Part shown: positions 12,150 to 24,100 of the stretch, one piece after another
How positions within the stretch are numbered: position 1 is the stretch's first letter
Layout of the letters: every line of letters starts with the position of its first letter
NCBI RefSeq assembly: GCF_030867095.1
Contig: NC_081827.1
Span: forward strand, 48,772,501 to 48,836,500
Direction of reading: 5' to 3'
DNA: 64,000 bases
Source: Alligator mississippiensis
Taxonomy: Eukaryota > Chordata > Crocodylia > Alligatoridae
Position numbers and translations under genes: made by a program
Notes under the pieces: model-generated
The model's input: only the letters and a program-made list of their open reading frames with translations
Told to the model about the DNA's origin: nothing
Databases searched by the model: none

Positions 12150-13070
12150 TTTTTCTGAGTTTTGAGTGGGATGATGCTCTGGTGGAGGCATCAATCCCTG
12201 GAGCAAACTGGACAAGGTTGGAGCCTGGCAGTTTTGCTGGCACACTCTGGGCCAGAGCTGAGAGCCTGGCATGTTTTACTTGTTATTGCAACTTCTTTTG
12301 GGTTCAGCATAGCTGTGTTGCTGAACCCCAGCTGCATGTCTTGCTGGCAGTTTTGGCCACACAGACCTTGAGTGAGACAATGCCATGAATATATTCTTCC
12401 CTAGTGGAGACTGACCAGGAAACAGAGTCCTGGCAGCTATTGGTGGTGCAGGCCTTGAGTGGGATGATGCCATGACTGTATTATTTTCTAGTGACCAGAA
12501 AACATAGTTCTGGCAGTCATTGGCCCCTGTGTTGGGGATTGTAGCATCTCAGTATGGTGGTATAGCTGAGACTACGTGTCTAGTCTGTAATCATAAGCCT
12601 AGGCCCTTTTTGCTTTTTCACAGCTATTGCGTTTCAGCCCAACTGTGTGGGGCTGAACCCCAGCCATAAATTGGCTGGCAGATTTGGGCCAGGGTGAAGC
12701 CCTGGAACTTCTTGCTGTTTATCCAGGCCTCAGTGGTATATAGGTCAGGCCAGCTTTCTACTGCCCAGTCCAGGCCCAGCAAAATAGGCCTGGGTCTTCT
12801 TTTGTCCCTTTTGCAGTTTATGCCCTAACTAAGTGGTATGGTCGGGTGCTAGCTGTAGTTCAGGTCCGAGCCAAGATAGTCCTGGACCACCTTTTGTTGT
12901 TTCCTAGCTGTTAGGGCTCAGCATAGCAGTGTAGCGGAGACTAAATGTTCAGGCTGCAATCAAATAGGTCTGGTACTACTTTGTTGTATGTTCAAGGCCT
13001 GAATCCCCCTTTTATTGTTTTACAACTGTTGTATCTCAGCATAGCTGCATAGGCGGTGGAAGGCCAGGGA
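12150..13070. repeat. Degenerate tandem array, roughly 100-170 bp units
   Basis: Related phrases recur in order. CTTGAGTGGGATGATGCCAT at 12454 is echoed near 12157 and 12368. GCTCAGCATAGCAGTGTAGC near 12909 is echoed at 12302, 12631 and 13035. CTAGCTGTTAGGG has similar partners at 12620 and 12815. Unit length varies and homology is patchy, so this is an old, decayed satellite-like stretch. No protein coding is seen. Confidence 0.55.
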
Positions 13071-13393
13071 TAATGGTGCTTAGCTCCCCCCAACAAATGC
13101 AGGGTAGCAGGCAGGGCTGCAGGGCAGCCTGGGCATGGGCTCTGGGTGGCTGCAGCAGGGGGCAGGGAATGCACAGACACACAGTCAGAGTCTACAACAG
13201 CCCAGCAGCATGTAGAGCACTGCCCACCACAGCATTTACTACTTCAGCAGCAGTAAAGGTTATTTTACTGGCCATGTATCCTAGAACTGTGTTTAAGTCT
13301 TGAAGCAAAGGAATAGCTGAAGCATGCTGGAGATTCCAGATTTCTTACTTCTGAATGCAAAACTAAGACAAACTTCAATAGGACCCTATAAGG

Positions 13394-15024
13394 TAGGGGT
13401 GGGCAAAATACGGCCCACGGGCTGCATGCGGCCCACAAGGCCATAGTATCCGGCCCGCGTGGCCCCTAAAAAGTTTATAAAATTAATATTCATCTGCCCT
13501 TGGTTCCTGTAAAAAATTAAGGAACCAAGGGCTGTAGGACCCAAGGGAAGCCCGGCAGGCTTCCACAACAACAGGGCCCACCCGGCCCCGCCCCCCAGCC
13601 AGAAGCCCCAGCAGGGGCTTCTAGCCTGGGACCACGTGGCTGCCCCACGTCAGAACCTTAGGTAAGGGGGAAGGGTGGGAGGAGGGCAGGGGAGGACCCC
13701 GGGGAAAAGTGGCCCAGGGAAAAGCTGAGCAGGTTGGGGGAGAAGCGGCCCCTCATCCACTCTGTGGCCAGCGTCCCATGCTGCAGCTGCTTGCAGCCCG
13801 CCTGGGGCTGCCTGTGCCTGCTCTAGACAGCCCCATGGGCTGCAAGCGGCTGCAGCAGGGAGCACCGGCCACGGGGCGGGGGAGGGGCCACTTTTCCCCA
13901 AGCTCAGCTTTTCCCCAGGCTCCTTCCCAGCATGGAGGAAAGTGGCCTTTCCCCCACTCTGTGGCCTGCACCCCGCATTGCAGCCACTCACAACTTGCAT
14001 GGGGCTGTCTGGAGCAGGCACAGGCAGCCCTAGGCGGGCTGCAAGCAGCTACAACTCAGGGCACCGGGCACAGGGTGGGGAGAGGCTGCTTTCCCCCCCA
14101 CACGCTCAGCACCACCTTGTAACCCAGCCCCGCTGCTAGTCTGGGCCCCACGCCGGCTCTGGGCTCACCCATCGGGGCTGCGCGTAGTGACAGCAGCTGC
14201 AGGCCCCATACTTGCCGCACTGGGCAGTGTTTGCCACTGTCGCCCCTGGGCTGCCCAGCACACAAGCTCCGGGTGGGCAGCAGCAGTCAACACTGCCTGT
14301 CGCAGCAAGCAGGGGAGCCACAGCTGCTGCCACCTATGGGTAAGCCCAGAGCCCGGTTGGAGTCCAGGCTGGCAGCAGGGCTGGTTTACAAGCTGGTGCT
14401 GAGCATGGGGAAAAGCAGCCCCTTGCTTACCCCATGGCCAGTGCCCTTCGCTGTAGCCACTTGTGGCCCACGTGGGGCTGCCTGTGCCTGCTCCAGACAG
14501 CCCCATGTGGGCTGCAAACAACTGCAGCAGGGAGCGCTGACCATAGGGCAGGTGAGGGGCTGCTTTTCCCTGCACTTAGCACCAGCTTCTTCCCTGCTGG
14601 CAAGCAGGGGGTCGGGGCTGTGCGCTACCCCCCACCTGCACCGCGGGACTGGGGGGCACTGGAAGAGAGTGGGCGGGGAGTCAGCAGGAGCACGGGGGCC
14701 ACACTAGCGCCCCGGGGTTAGTGCCGGCGGGGCCCACAGCAGGGTGGCAGGAGCACAGGGTCCCAGCTGGCAGGGTCTCTATGGAGCCAGGCTAGCTCCC
14801 CCCCCCACCACTCCCCCTGCTGGTACAACCCAACCCAGCTCCACAGACCCCTGCCAGCCTGTGCCCTGCTTTGGACCCCACCAGTGCTAGCCCTGGGACA
14901 TTGGTCCTAGGATGGTGACCAGGGGGCAGGGCACCTGTCAAGGGGCGGGGCTACCCATGCGGCCCTCGACCGCCTGCCAAAACTGGGTAAGCGGCCCTCT
15001 GCCTGAAGTAATTGCCCACCCCTG
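13394..15024. mobile_element. Large non-autonomous hAT element with exact 8-bp target duplication
   Basis: The left end TAGGGGTGGGCAA and right end TTGCCCACCCCTG are inverted (one mismatch at the first base; hAT ends normally start CAGGGG). CTATAAGG flanks the element exactly at 13386-13393 and 15025-15032. The element is 1631 bp and GC-rich. Its middle is a tandem minisatellite (13745-14600) rather than transposase sequence. It has the same end type as 49731-51276. Several open frames of 60-158 codons inside are repeats read in GC-rich frames. Confidence 0.92.
13745..14600. repeat. GC-rich minisatellite inside the hAT element
   Basis: A unit of roughly 190 bp containing GGGGCTGCCTGTGCCTGCTC, GACAGCCCCATG, GGCTGCAA and CTGCAGCAGGGAGC starts near 13749. 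It recurs near 13940 and near 14405, with a diverged or rearranged stretch between 14110 and 14400. The repeats lie entirely within the hAT boundaries. Confidence 0.7.
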
Positions 15025-15790
15025 CTATAAGGATACATGAAAGCCAAGCACAAAATAAGCCTCTAATTGACAGGGTGGCAAAGGCCTGTTACCTTCCAGT
15101 CTCTATGGACAGAGCAACATAAGGGCCCCTACCTTAGTGTTTTTGGAGTGGGACATGAAGTGGAGCCCTAAAACACCTGAGCAAGGGCAAGTAGAAATAA
15201 CTACAAAAACAGTTCTTATTTCAATTAAAATAGTACAATCTCAGTGAATGCACTTCTAAGAAACATCTGAACTGAGTCCAAGCTTCAAGCCTAAGACAAT
15301 AATCAAATCTGCATGAGAAAACTGGAGAGAGTTAAAACCATTCTTGTCCATTTTCAAGGAAACTGCACCCACAAATACTTTTTATCAGGATATAGTTACA
15401 AACATGACATCAGAACAAATTCTCACTGGGTGATTCTGTATTTGGGGAAAACATTGTTACTTACCACCTTCTGGAAAAAGATTACAAATTAACCTTTTGT
15501 AGGTGATATATCTACTGCAGTCACATCCTCATAAACTGATTTGGCAATCTGACCAAAGTTTAGGGGCAGGCATGATGAATTTGAAAGCTGACTCAAACTT
15601 TTTGGGCCTAAATTTTCCAGTTTTCCAATTTTCCATATGCAGCTTTGCACCCACAATTAATTGCCAACATAAATTATAATATACATTACTTAGATTTTTA
15701 ACTACTTGAATGAGCCTGCAGGCAAAAGTCAAAAGTTCAGATGTTGCCATTCATCTCTCAAGTAAATTATATCTGCATATATATATCATC

Positions 15791-15903
15791 ACTTTCTCAT
15801 GTGAACGAACTCTCAACCTAAATTTTCCCTTTTCAAACTCTCATCTCTGCTAGCTGCTTCCTTATAGAAAATTTAGGTTGAGAGTTTGTTCACATGAGAA
15901 AGT
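15791..15903. repeat. 37-bp inverted repeat with 39-bp loop
   Basis: The arm at 15791-15827 is the reverse complement of 15867-15903 with a single mismatch (G versus A at the middle of GAACGAAC/GAACAAAC). Such high arm identity next to old sequence suggests a recent event or an active hairpin. No poly-T or tRNA-like boxes are seen, and no coding. Confidence 0.9.
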
Positions 15904-16764
15904 TTCACCAGGAACTTAAGCTGTTAAAACTGGTGTAAATTCCTGTACAAAAACAGATTGTTCATTTAAACCAGGACTACTGACATATCCTCAAGAAGAT
16001 TATGTCAGTTTAATTTAAACTGACATAAGCCATTCTTATGCTGAAATGAGTACTCACACAAGCGTTAGCACTACTCTAACTGAACTGGTTTAAAAATCAG
16101 TAAGTTAGGTTGATGCAGATTTCTTGTGTAGACAGGTTCTGAGTTTATCGTTAACTGGACAGCCAATAAAAAGAGCACCATTCTACCCAAAGCCCCAGAA
16201 ATTCAGAAGTGATGAGCAAAGTGATCTCTGCACAGCCTTTGCACCTCCCCCTGCTTTAAAACTAGGACTACACAAACATATACTGGTTTAGTTAAACTGG
16301 TTTAGTTAAGCTAGTTTATCCAAACATCTGTATGGACACACACTGGAAATAGTAAGAGGGGCAAGCACACCAACTATTTATGGCCTAGGTTCCACCTTTG
16401 AGTACTCCTCAGTGGCCAAATTGTTGGGCTCCCAGCTCTACTTTTTTTTAACCAATGAAGCAGCATAGAAAGGCCTTCAATTTACAATCAGATCTAGACA
16501 GTGAATGTAAAACATGTAGTTTATGTAGTCCGCACAAACTCAATGTTGATGATAGAACAGTTGCATAAGAAAAATCAATATTTAAAACAGAAAACAGCAG
16601 TAATCACATCAAGATGTGTATTGGCATGTATATGGTATTTATTGACATATATATGCTATCAGAAACTTCAGAGAGACCAAGAAATTAAGTAAATGTTGGG
16701 CTAGCAGGTGGCAGAGAGAAAGATTAAAAATTCTAAATAAAGGTGGAGCAATAACTTGGACAGC

Positions 16765-17580
16765 AAGCTATTTCTCTAAGGAGAAATGCAAAGTGCTGCA
16801 CCTAGGGAGGAAAAATGTCCAGCACACCTACAGCCTAGGGAATGACCTGCTGGGTGGCACGGAAGTGGAAAGGGATCTTGGAGTCTTAGTGGACTCTAAG
16901 ATGAACATGAGTCGGCAGTGTGACGAAGCCATCAGAAAAGCCCATGGCACTTTATTGTGCATCAGCAGATGCATGGCGAATAGGTCCAAGGAGGTGATAC
17001 TTCCCCTCTATCGGGCACTGGTCAGACCGCAGTTGGAGTACTGCGTGCAATTCTGGGCGCCGCAATTCAAGAGGGATGCAGATAACCTGGAGAGGGTCCA
17101 AAGAAGGGCCACTCGTATGGTTAAGGGCCTGCAGACCAAGCCCTACGAGGAGAGACTAGAGAAACTGGACCTTTCCAGCCTCCGCAAGAGAAGGTTGAGA
17201 GGCGACCTTGTGGCTGCCTATAAGTTCATCATGGGGGCACAGAAGGGAATTGGTGAGTATTTATTCACCAAGGCGCCCCCGGGGGTTACAAGAAATAATG
17301 GCCACAAGCTAGCAGAGAGCAGATTTAGATTGGACATTAGGAAGAACTTCTTCACAGTTCAAGTGGCCAAGGTCTGGAATGGGCTCCCAAGGGAGGTGGT
17401 GCTCTCCCCTACCCTGGGGGTCTTCAAGAGGAGGCTGGATATCCATCTAGCTGGGGTCATCTAGACCCAGCACTCTTTCCTGCCTATGCAGGGGGTTGGA
17501 CTCGATGATCTATTGAGGTCCCTTCCGACCCTAACATCTATGAATCTATGAATCTATGAATGAATGAATCTATGAATCTA
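16765..17580 (+). mobile_element. CR1 LINE, young 5'-truncated copy with open ORF2 C-terminus
   Basis: An open frame from the truncation point to 17464 encodes the end of the CR1 reverse transcriptase: LHLGRKNVQHTYSLGNDLL, LGVLVDSKMNMSRQCD, VQRRATRMVKG, LRKRRLRGDLVAAYKF and VFKRRLDIHLAG. Catalytic motifs of the RT and the endonuclease are missing because of the 5' truncation. The 3' end is the CR1 tail GGGTTGGACTCGATGATCTA followed by six or so GAATCTAT repeats to 17580, the typical CR1 terminal microsatellite. The lack of stops over about 220 codons points to a recent insertion. Confidence 0.95.
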
Positions 17581-18945
17581 TCAAATGGGAACACACTCAC
17601 GAAAGTAGTCTGCAGCCTTAGTAAATCAAATTGTTTTTCTGGTAGCTCTTACAGAAAAGGTGTTGGAGAGGGTTTTAAAGACTGAAAAACAAAGGTAAGA
17701 GGAGTTGAAAGCCTGAGAATCCTATTCAGATTAGTTTATAAGTTTTGTTTCAAAACACAGTTTTATTCCACTTCTTCCATCTCATATTGTCATGTAATAA
17801 TCCTAGAACAATGATATTATTGAGGCCAAGAGGGCAAAAATCCAAGAGTATTATCTACTGTGACTCAACAAAAGGCATATGTATACTGTCTCAAACAGCT
17901 GAGCAACAAAAAATATCAAGCCACCTCCTGCATAAAACAATTGGTTCATTATTTACAAACTATTTACAAGACTTACAGCTTGGATTTTTGACGATCTTGT
18001 AAATTGTGAGATTGGCATTTTTAAAATGTAAATATTACTGTAAATAGTAATATAGTATTAATGGCATAATCTACTTCCTTTTTCAAATAACTTTTAGTAC
18101 AATTGCGAGACCATGTTTAAATAATTTTGTAAAAGTTTAATTCTGCATGCAGCTCTACTAACATCTTCAGCTAATACTCAATATATTTTCAGAGAACAGA
18201 GAAGAGGCTCATTGGAGTAAATTTGGTACTCACTGTTAACCACAGCTCAGAAATATTATATTTTAATATAATTTTTTGAATATGAAATTATATTCTTTTG
18301 AATGCTGAAGTAGTTCAGAAAATAGGCTTACTGACTTTCACACTTTCCCAGTGGATTTCCTGACAGCCAGTTTGAGAAGTGACATTGCTTTTTAATATCA
18401 AGGCAGCTGCCAGCACAATATTATGACTTGCTGAATTTAATTAAAACGTTTTTACATAAGACACAATGGAAAATTTATGTGACGTGAGAAGTAGCTCTTA
18501 CCATGTGAGCTTGCAGAACCCTATACTAAGCCAAGCAGGTGCAGTTCTATTTTATAGACACAGTTAAGATTTTTAAAACCAAAAGCTGCAACTACTTTAA
18601 AGTTGTTATTGTGTAAACATCTCAGTTCTCTAGATGCTAAATATCCTACCATTGTCATCACTGTAAGCAAAACAGATAACCACTTTGTGGTGCCCACAAA
18701 AATACTTTGTGGCCAGTAACAAAGGATTTTCACCAAGGTTAGCACCCTTGATGAGCCTTGCTTACTGATAAAGGTGTTTTCACAAGAAAAAAAATCTTGC
18801 AAATATATTTAATTTAAAGCAAAACCACAGTGAATACCTGTGCTATTCAAAATCTATGGGAAAGTGGGAATTGGCATGTGATAAATACAACAGGATGAGT
18901 ACAGTGGGGGAAACAAGTTTCAGTGTTCTCAGAGTTTGTCAGAGT

Positions 18946-19310
18946 CAGGGGCGATGCAGAGGGGGTGCATGGGCGTTCACATACACCCCCTGAGAGCACC
19001 GGTGCACCCCTTGTCCAGCCACGCTCCCTGTTTAGCCAGCAGGAAGGGGAGCAGGTGGGAACACCTGTGGCCTCCCTGCGAGTGCTGGCCAGGTAGCGGG
19101 GCTGCCAGCAAAAGCGGCTGCACCACTTCCAGAAGTGACCGCAGGACTTCTGGAAGTGGTGTGGCCATTTTTATGGTGAGTGAAACCAGGAGTTCCAGAA
19201 CGGGATTGGCTGCCAGGGGACCCTGCCCCCCAGCCAGCGGGATCGGCTGCTGGGGGACCACCCCCCACCCCCGTCACTGACTGGTGTCAGGGGGGCACCA
19301 GACACCCATG
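18946..19310. mobile_element. hAT-type element with exact 8-bp target duplication
   Basis: GTCAGAGT occurs at 18938-18945 and exactly again at 19311-19318. Between them the element begins CAGGGGCGATGCAGAGG and ends CAGACACCCATG. The ends are only weakly inverted (CAGGGG against CATGGG), so classification rests mainly on the 8-bp duplication. An internal hairpin pairs CCACTTCCAGAAGT with ACTTCTGGAAGTGG. There is no transposase. Confidence 0.75.
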
Positions 19311-19732
19311 GTCAGAGTTGATTGGGAATATATTCTTCAGATGAAATAGATGAAAAATTCCAAGCTGTTGAAACTGAAGTTCTTCACAGAAATATACCAG
19401 TCTTGACTTAACTTTTCAATTCCAAATTAAAATTTCTGACTTGTGAGGGAGTAAAAGAGAAGAATAACTAACTAACCACTTGGGCACGTACCTGGAATAG
19501 GGGAGAACTGGATTCAAGTTCTTGCTCTACCTGGTTTAGAAGAGCAACCTGAACCTCAGTCTCCCACATCCCAGATGAGTACCCTAGCATTACTGAAGCT
19601 GCTCCACTTTGCATGGAAAAATCAAATGTTCATCAGGCCACCAACTAACTGAAAAGCTTGGAGATTATAGCACTTATTTGGAAAATGGAAGGCTTGAGTT
19701 CTAAACCTTGGTTTGAACCAAGTGGCATAGGG

Positions 19733-19945
19733 TAGAGGTTCCGAAACTTTTTCTTATTGTATACCCCCTTCCAGATTTACCAGCTGCCCATGTACCACCA
19801 TACATACATTTTATATTTTAACCCCTTAAATGTCAATTATTATTATAATGAAAATTATATTTGCCATTACACAGATAATCCCATGTACTGCCCAGAGATG
19901 TCTTGCATACTCCCAGGGGTATGCATACTAGTTTGGGAATCCCTG
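19733..19945. mobile_element. Short hAT MITE with exact 8-bp target duplication
   Basis: The ends TAGAGGTTCCGAAACTTT and AGTTTGGGAATCCCTG are inverted and of the Charlie type (consensus CAGNGGTTCCCAAACT). GCATAGGG flanks the element exactly at 19725-19732 and 19946-19953. At 213 bp it is AT-rich with no coding. The phrase TTGTATACCCCCTTCC after the left end is also common in such MITEs. Confidence 0.92.
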
Positions 19946-20882
19946 GCATAGGGACTTGAGCATGGGCATACTACATCCCAGGTAATGCTGAAAACAAAGG
20001 TTATTGTTTATTCTAAGACTGAATGGCCTGTTTCTTGAAAAATGTATTTGAAAGGTCTCGGCTTCATCCCAATGCAAAATGCACAGTCTGAAATTAGCTA
20101 TTTATTTTGTGCTATGGGAAAACCCTTTCCTACCAGCTCTAAGTGTTGACAGACAATGGAAAGAACAAAGAGAAACTATAAACCTTATTTGATAGTAAAA
20201 CACCAAGTCAGACTTCAGAAAAAGCTTGTAGATGGAGGCATTTTCACTTTAAGACAGTATCTTACACCACATGTTTCTAAGTTTAAATAAATGGCTACAA
20301 AGAATAAACATGTATTGCTTGGTATTATCCCCAAGTGGTGCAGGCATTCTGTATGGAAAAGAGAATTTCTGAGATGTGTGCAATATATAATTTTTAAAAA
20401 CTGCATTTTGAGAGAAGTTCAAATATATACTAGTTTGAATAACTTTGTTTTTTGATAACTGCAAAACTGTTTCAATATGGATTTGGTTTTAATTTCACTG
20501 ATTTTTTAAAGAAATATAAGAATCTGCTGTTCCAGTGGTCTCAGTTGTCTTAATTTCTATAGTTCTTTATTTTTAGCAAGCCACTTATTTGTTTACCTGA
20601 TCAGCTGGCATTTATCCCCAGATATACAAGAAACAGTCAGTAAAACTCAGTTTTGAAAACAGCCGAATATTTGCTAGAGATGAGCAGCAAAAAAACTGTT
20701 TCTGTCCCATCAGCATCTCTGGTGTTATCTACAAACCAGGCTGTAGGAAGTGCACTGAACAGGGGACTGTTTCTGACCAGTTTGGAGCCAGAAACCTTTG
20801 AGAGGCAAATGTAATAGCTGCTATACTACAGGAACTGAAGGTACTACAGAAATTAAGGTCACTGTTCATATCCAGATCCTTC

Positions 20883-22037
20883 TGTGATGGGCTAGCTGGC
20901 AGTGACCTAGCCCAGGAGTTTTGAAAGGGCAAAAGATGATTGGAGGACTTGGGATTCCTTTTCCTCACCAATCTGGTAATGATTTGGCCCAGGGGTTTTG
21001 AAGGGGTAAAAGATGATTGGAGGACTTGGGATTCCCTTTCCTCACCAATCAGGCCCCTGAGACTCATCCTCTGTGTCCCCTGATTGGCCCCTTGGGTCAC
21101 CTGGAGGGGGATAAAAGGGGCAGCACAGCTGACTCAGGAGAGACCAGTGAGGGACCACGAGGAAGGAGCTTCAAAGAGCTGGCAAGAGCTGAGCCAGCAG
21201 GGTGGGAGCAGTTGCCCCAGAAGAGCCTGAAGGAGCAGGACCTACAGGCAGCAGTTGGACCCTCAGAAGCACGGCGTGTGACTGGCAGGAGAGGCTTCCT
21301 GCTGGGCTCCAGGATCGCCTACAAGAGGCTGCAGCCAGCTGGAAAGGCTCCCTCGCTCCAACAAGGATCTGAGCATCAACCTGAGAGGTTCCCAGCTCAG
21401 CTTCCAGCTCCTCCAATCAGAGGCCAGGCAGCTCAATGTGAGGCCAGGGCTCCAGGAAGGTCAAGACCCCTAGCAGCTTGGAGCAGTGCTACCAGTGGTG
21501 GCTGTGTAGCAGCATTTCTGCCTATCATGTGGGAGATCTGAGTGCAAGTCCCAGATGAGGTGACTTGGGGTGAGTGAGCTAATAAGAAGCGAAGCTTCTT
21601 GCAGTAGAAAGGGGCCATTGTGTTTTCCCCCTTTCTCCCCCTCCAGGTACCTAGACCCTATATTTCCTTGTCATTTGACATTTTGTATTTTGTGCCTTTT
21701 TATATTTCACCAACCAGTATTGTTTGCTCTGTTGCTTGTGTTTTTTATATTTTGTTAACCCTGTCTTTTGTCAATGATTGTAAGTGTCTTACAATTCAAC
21801 CTTTGTTGAATCCTGCCCCCTTGGGGCATTGTAGTGTTCACTATACCCCCTGATTTATGCCCATTATGTTCCCAGTACTGTTCCCTCACTAAAAGGTATA
21901 TGGTTAAGTCCCCATTGGTGGTCTGGCTCTGCTCTATAGGGGAAGGAGAGTCCCTACACGTCCCACAACGCTTGTGCACCTGCTTTGATCCCTTCAATTG
22001 GAGAGGGGGTACCTCTTGGAGTACCGCCCGGGTTACA
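20883..22037 (+). mobile_element. Solo LTR of an endogenous retrovirus-like element
   Basis: The segment begins TGTGATGGGCTAG and ends CGGGTTACA, so it has TG...CA ends with an inverted TGT/ACA. CTTC precedes it at 20879-20882 and follows it at 22038-22041. A 4-bp duplication is typical of gammaretrovirus-like (class I) elements. Inside, CCAAT/ATTGG motifs precede ATAAAAGG at 21111, in the order expected for a U3 promoter on the plus strand. No internal retroviral genes adjoin it, so it is a solo LTR left by recombination. Open frames inside are not recognised as proteins. The call rests on structure, not on a database match. Confidence 0.7.
20911..21050 (+). repeat. Duplicated 63-bp segment with CCAAT motifs in the LTR U3
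   Basis: The segment at 20911-20973 is repeated at 20988-21050 with only a few differences. Each copy has GATGATTGGAGG (an inverted CCAAT) and CTCACCAATC (a CCAAT). A further TGATTGGCC lies at 21081, and the TATA-like ATAAAAGG lies 30 bp later. Duplicated enhancer blocks of this kind are known from retroviral U3 regions. Confidence 0.8.
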
Positions 22038-22324
22038 CTTCAAAAGCTGGCTCTCTTCTTCTAGAAGCAGAAAATGCCATAGCCAGGGTGAAGAGACTCT
22101 ATGCTGTTCTTGAAATGGAGACATCTCAGCTCTATAGGGCAGGAGTACAGCTAGGAGGACTTCCTGCTGTATTTAATAAAAGTCATAATTGGAATGAAGG
22201 GAGGGATCTCTACAGCTCCCCCACCTGAACTGGGCCATTACTCCTGCTGCCAACTTTTCCTGGGTTGATGAGACAGTTGAATCATGGTGCCATACCCACT
22301 GCATAGCCAGGGACAACTGCACTT

Positions 22325-22560
22325 AGAATCATAGAAAATAAGGGTTGGAAGGGACCTCAGAGAGTCATCTAGTCCAACCTTCTGCTCAAAGTAGAACCAT
22401 TCCCAACTAGATCATCCCAGCCAAGGCTCTAGCTCTGTCTTAAAAACCTCCAAAGATGGAGATTCCACAGCCTCTCTGGGTAACCTGTTTCAGTGCTTTG
22501 TTACCTCCTAGTGAGAACTTTTTTCTGAAAAGCTGCTGCCCAACCAGTCAGCTCCCAGCC
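22325..22560 (-). mobile_element. CR1 LINE 3' end, possibly extending to about 23060
   Basis: On the plus strand it reads AGAATCATAGAAAATAAGGG, GGAAGGGACCTCAGAGAG, ATCTAGTCCAACCTTCTGCT and TTCCACAGCCTCTCTGGG. This is the reverse complement of a CR1 3' end and terminal ORF2. Further CR1-like phrases (GGACTTTGCACTTGTTCTTG near 22592 and TGTTCCCTTAGTTTGTCA near 22884) suggest that the element continues to the right in degraded form. There is no open frame. Confidence 0.85.
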
Positions 22561-23869
22561 TGTAGCTGGTGCATGGGACTGTTCTAAGTACAGGACTTTG
22601 CACTTGTTCTTGAACCTCATGAGAATTTTGCCTGTGCCAAACTGTTTGGTAACCCAGAGACTGCGTGGTCAGAGCCTTGGTAATGTCCATGTGGATGTAC
22701 ATGGTGCTGCACCCCACCCCAAGCAGGAGCTGAACCAGTTCTCCAAAGTGGTGGCACACGTTGACTCTGTGCTGGCAGAAGTATAATATCCACTGGACCT
22801 GCTGCACTAAACCTAAAAAAAATACCAGGTCTTCTCTACATTCATTTCCCTGAACTCCTCTTTTCACATGATTTCATTAACTTGTTCCCTTAGTTTGTCA
22901 AAATTTGTCCTTTGGAAATAAAAACAATTATCCTCCCCCCATCCCCCACCAACTATAGACCTACTTTGTTTGTCCCTCAATTTATTTGCATGTGAATTGA
23001 ATAATTTGCAAATAAGGTCATTTCCTATGGTATCCACATAAATTTCCAAAACCAAATCAAATTAGAATCAACTGGACCATGAGCAAAAGGGGTCAATATT
23101 ACTTTCAACCTGCAATGGATAAGGCCTTTTGTCAATGAAAACTGTCAAGAAACGCATTGTGGCTTTGCACACCCAGAGGGAGGGAGGAAGGGTAGGGGGG
23201 AAGGGTTCCCCAGTGGGTGAGGATTCCTGAGCAGCCAGCCAATTGGTGCTTTCCTCTGGGCTCTGCTGTCCTTGGGAAGGAAACAGGGCCCTCCACACTG
23301 AGATCTCTGAGCACCAGCCCCCTGGTTGCAGAGCACCAGCAATACACCTGTAACACACATTTCTTACTGGAAACTTTCCAGAAATTCTTAGCACTACAAA
23401 TGAAGGCCTGTCCAGACCCCAGGTCACAATGCAATGACCAGATAGTGGAACGTCTGATAGTAGAAGAGACAGACACAGGAATGCAAGTAGCTTTAGAATG
23501 ATCCTACCATCAACCAAAAAGTAAGTGGTACGACTAGGGAATGCACTGATTCAGAGCATCCTTTGCATGGTCTCTGCTGGTGAGGCTTCAATGGAAACTA
23601 AGCCTGGCCCTTCCAGAAACCTTCAAGCAGGACAGCAGCAATAAAAACACCAGTTTGAGATAAATTCCACCTTGCTGGCACAAGAAGGTTTAATTTACAC
23701 CTCTCTGTGCCAGGACTAAGAACAATTTGAACTAATACACCCTGATGGGTTCTAAATTAACTAGAACCATTCAAGGGAAAAAAAGACCTACTGTGGGTTT
23801 CATTGTGGACGGCACAATGAAACATCTGCTCAGTGGACAGCAGAGTTCACAAAAACAAACAAGGTGGTA

Positions 23870-24100
23870 GCCTGCATTATGAACAAGAGACTGTAATAAT
23901 GAAAATACATAATGCCACTATAAATAATTGGGATGGCTTTACTTGTATACTGCATTCAATTTTTGTCACACTTTCCCAGAAACAATACAGCCATAATACA
24001 AAAATACAGGAGAAGGCAGAGAAGGACAACAAAAATCAGAAGGTGCTAGAAAAACACCCTAACCCCAGAAACAGGACAAGGTTACAAATGCTTAGTATGC
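23870..24100 (+). mobile_element. Old CR1/L3-like LINE fragment
   Basis: The plus strand has TACTGCATTCAATTTTTGTC, then ACAATACAGCCATAATAC, then GGCAGAGAAGGACAACAAAA. These correspond in order to the CR1 ORF2 region coding for ...LQYC-QFW / ...NLERVQRRATK. Stops and indels interrupt it, so it is an ancient remnant. Confidence 0.6.

Noticed and set aside
13650..14721. Overlapping open frames of 60-158 codons on both strands
   Set aside because: They lie wholly inside a hAT element and follow its GC-rich minisatellite units.
21017..21541. 174-codon plus-strand frame
   Set aside because: It lies within the solo LTR, downstream of its TATA-like motif. It is rich in Gln/Ala/Gly without a recognised viral or cellular domain.
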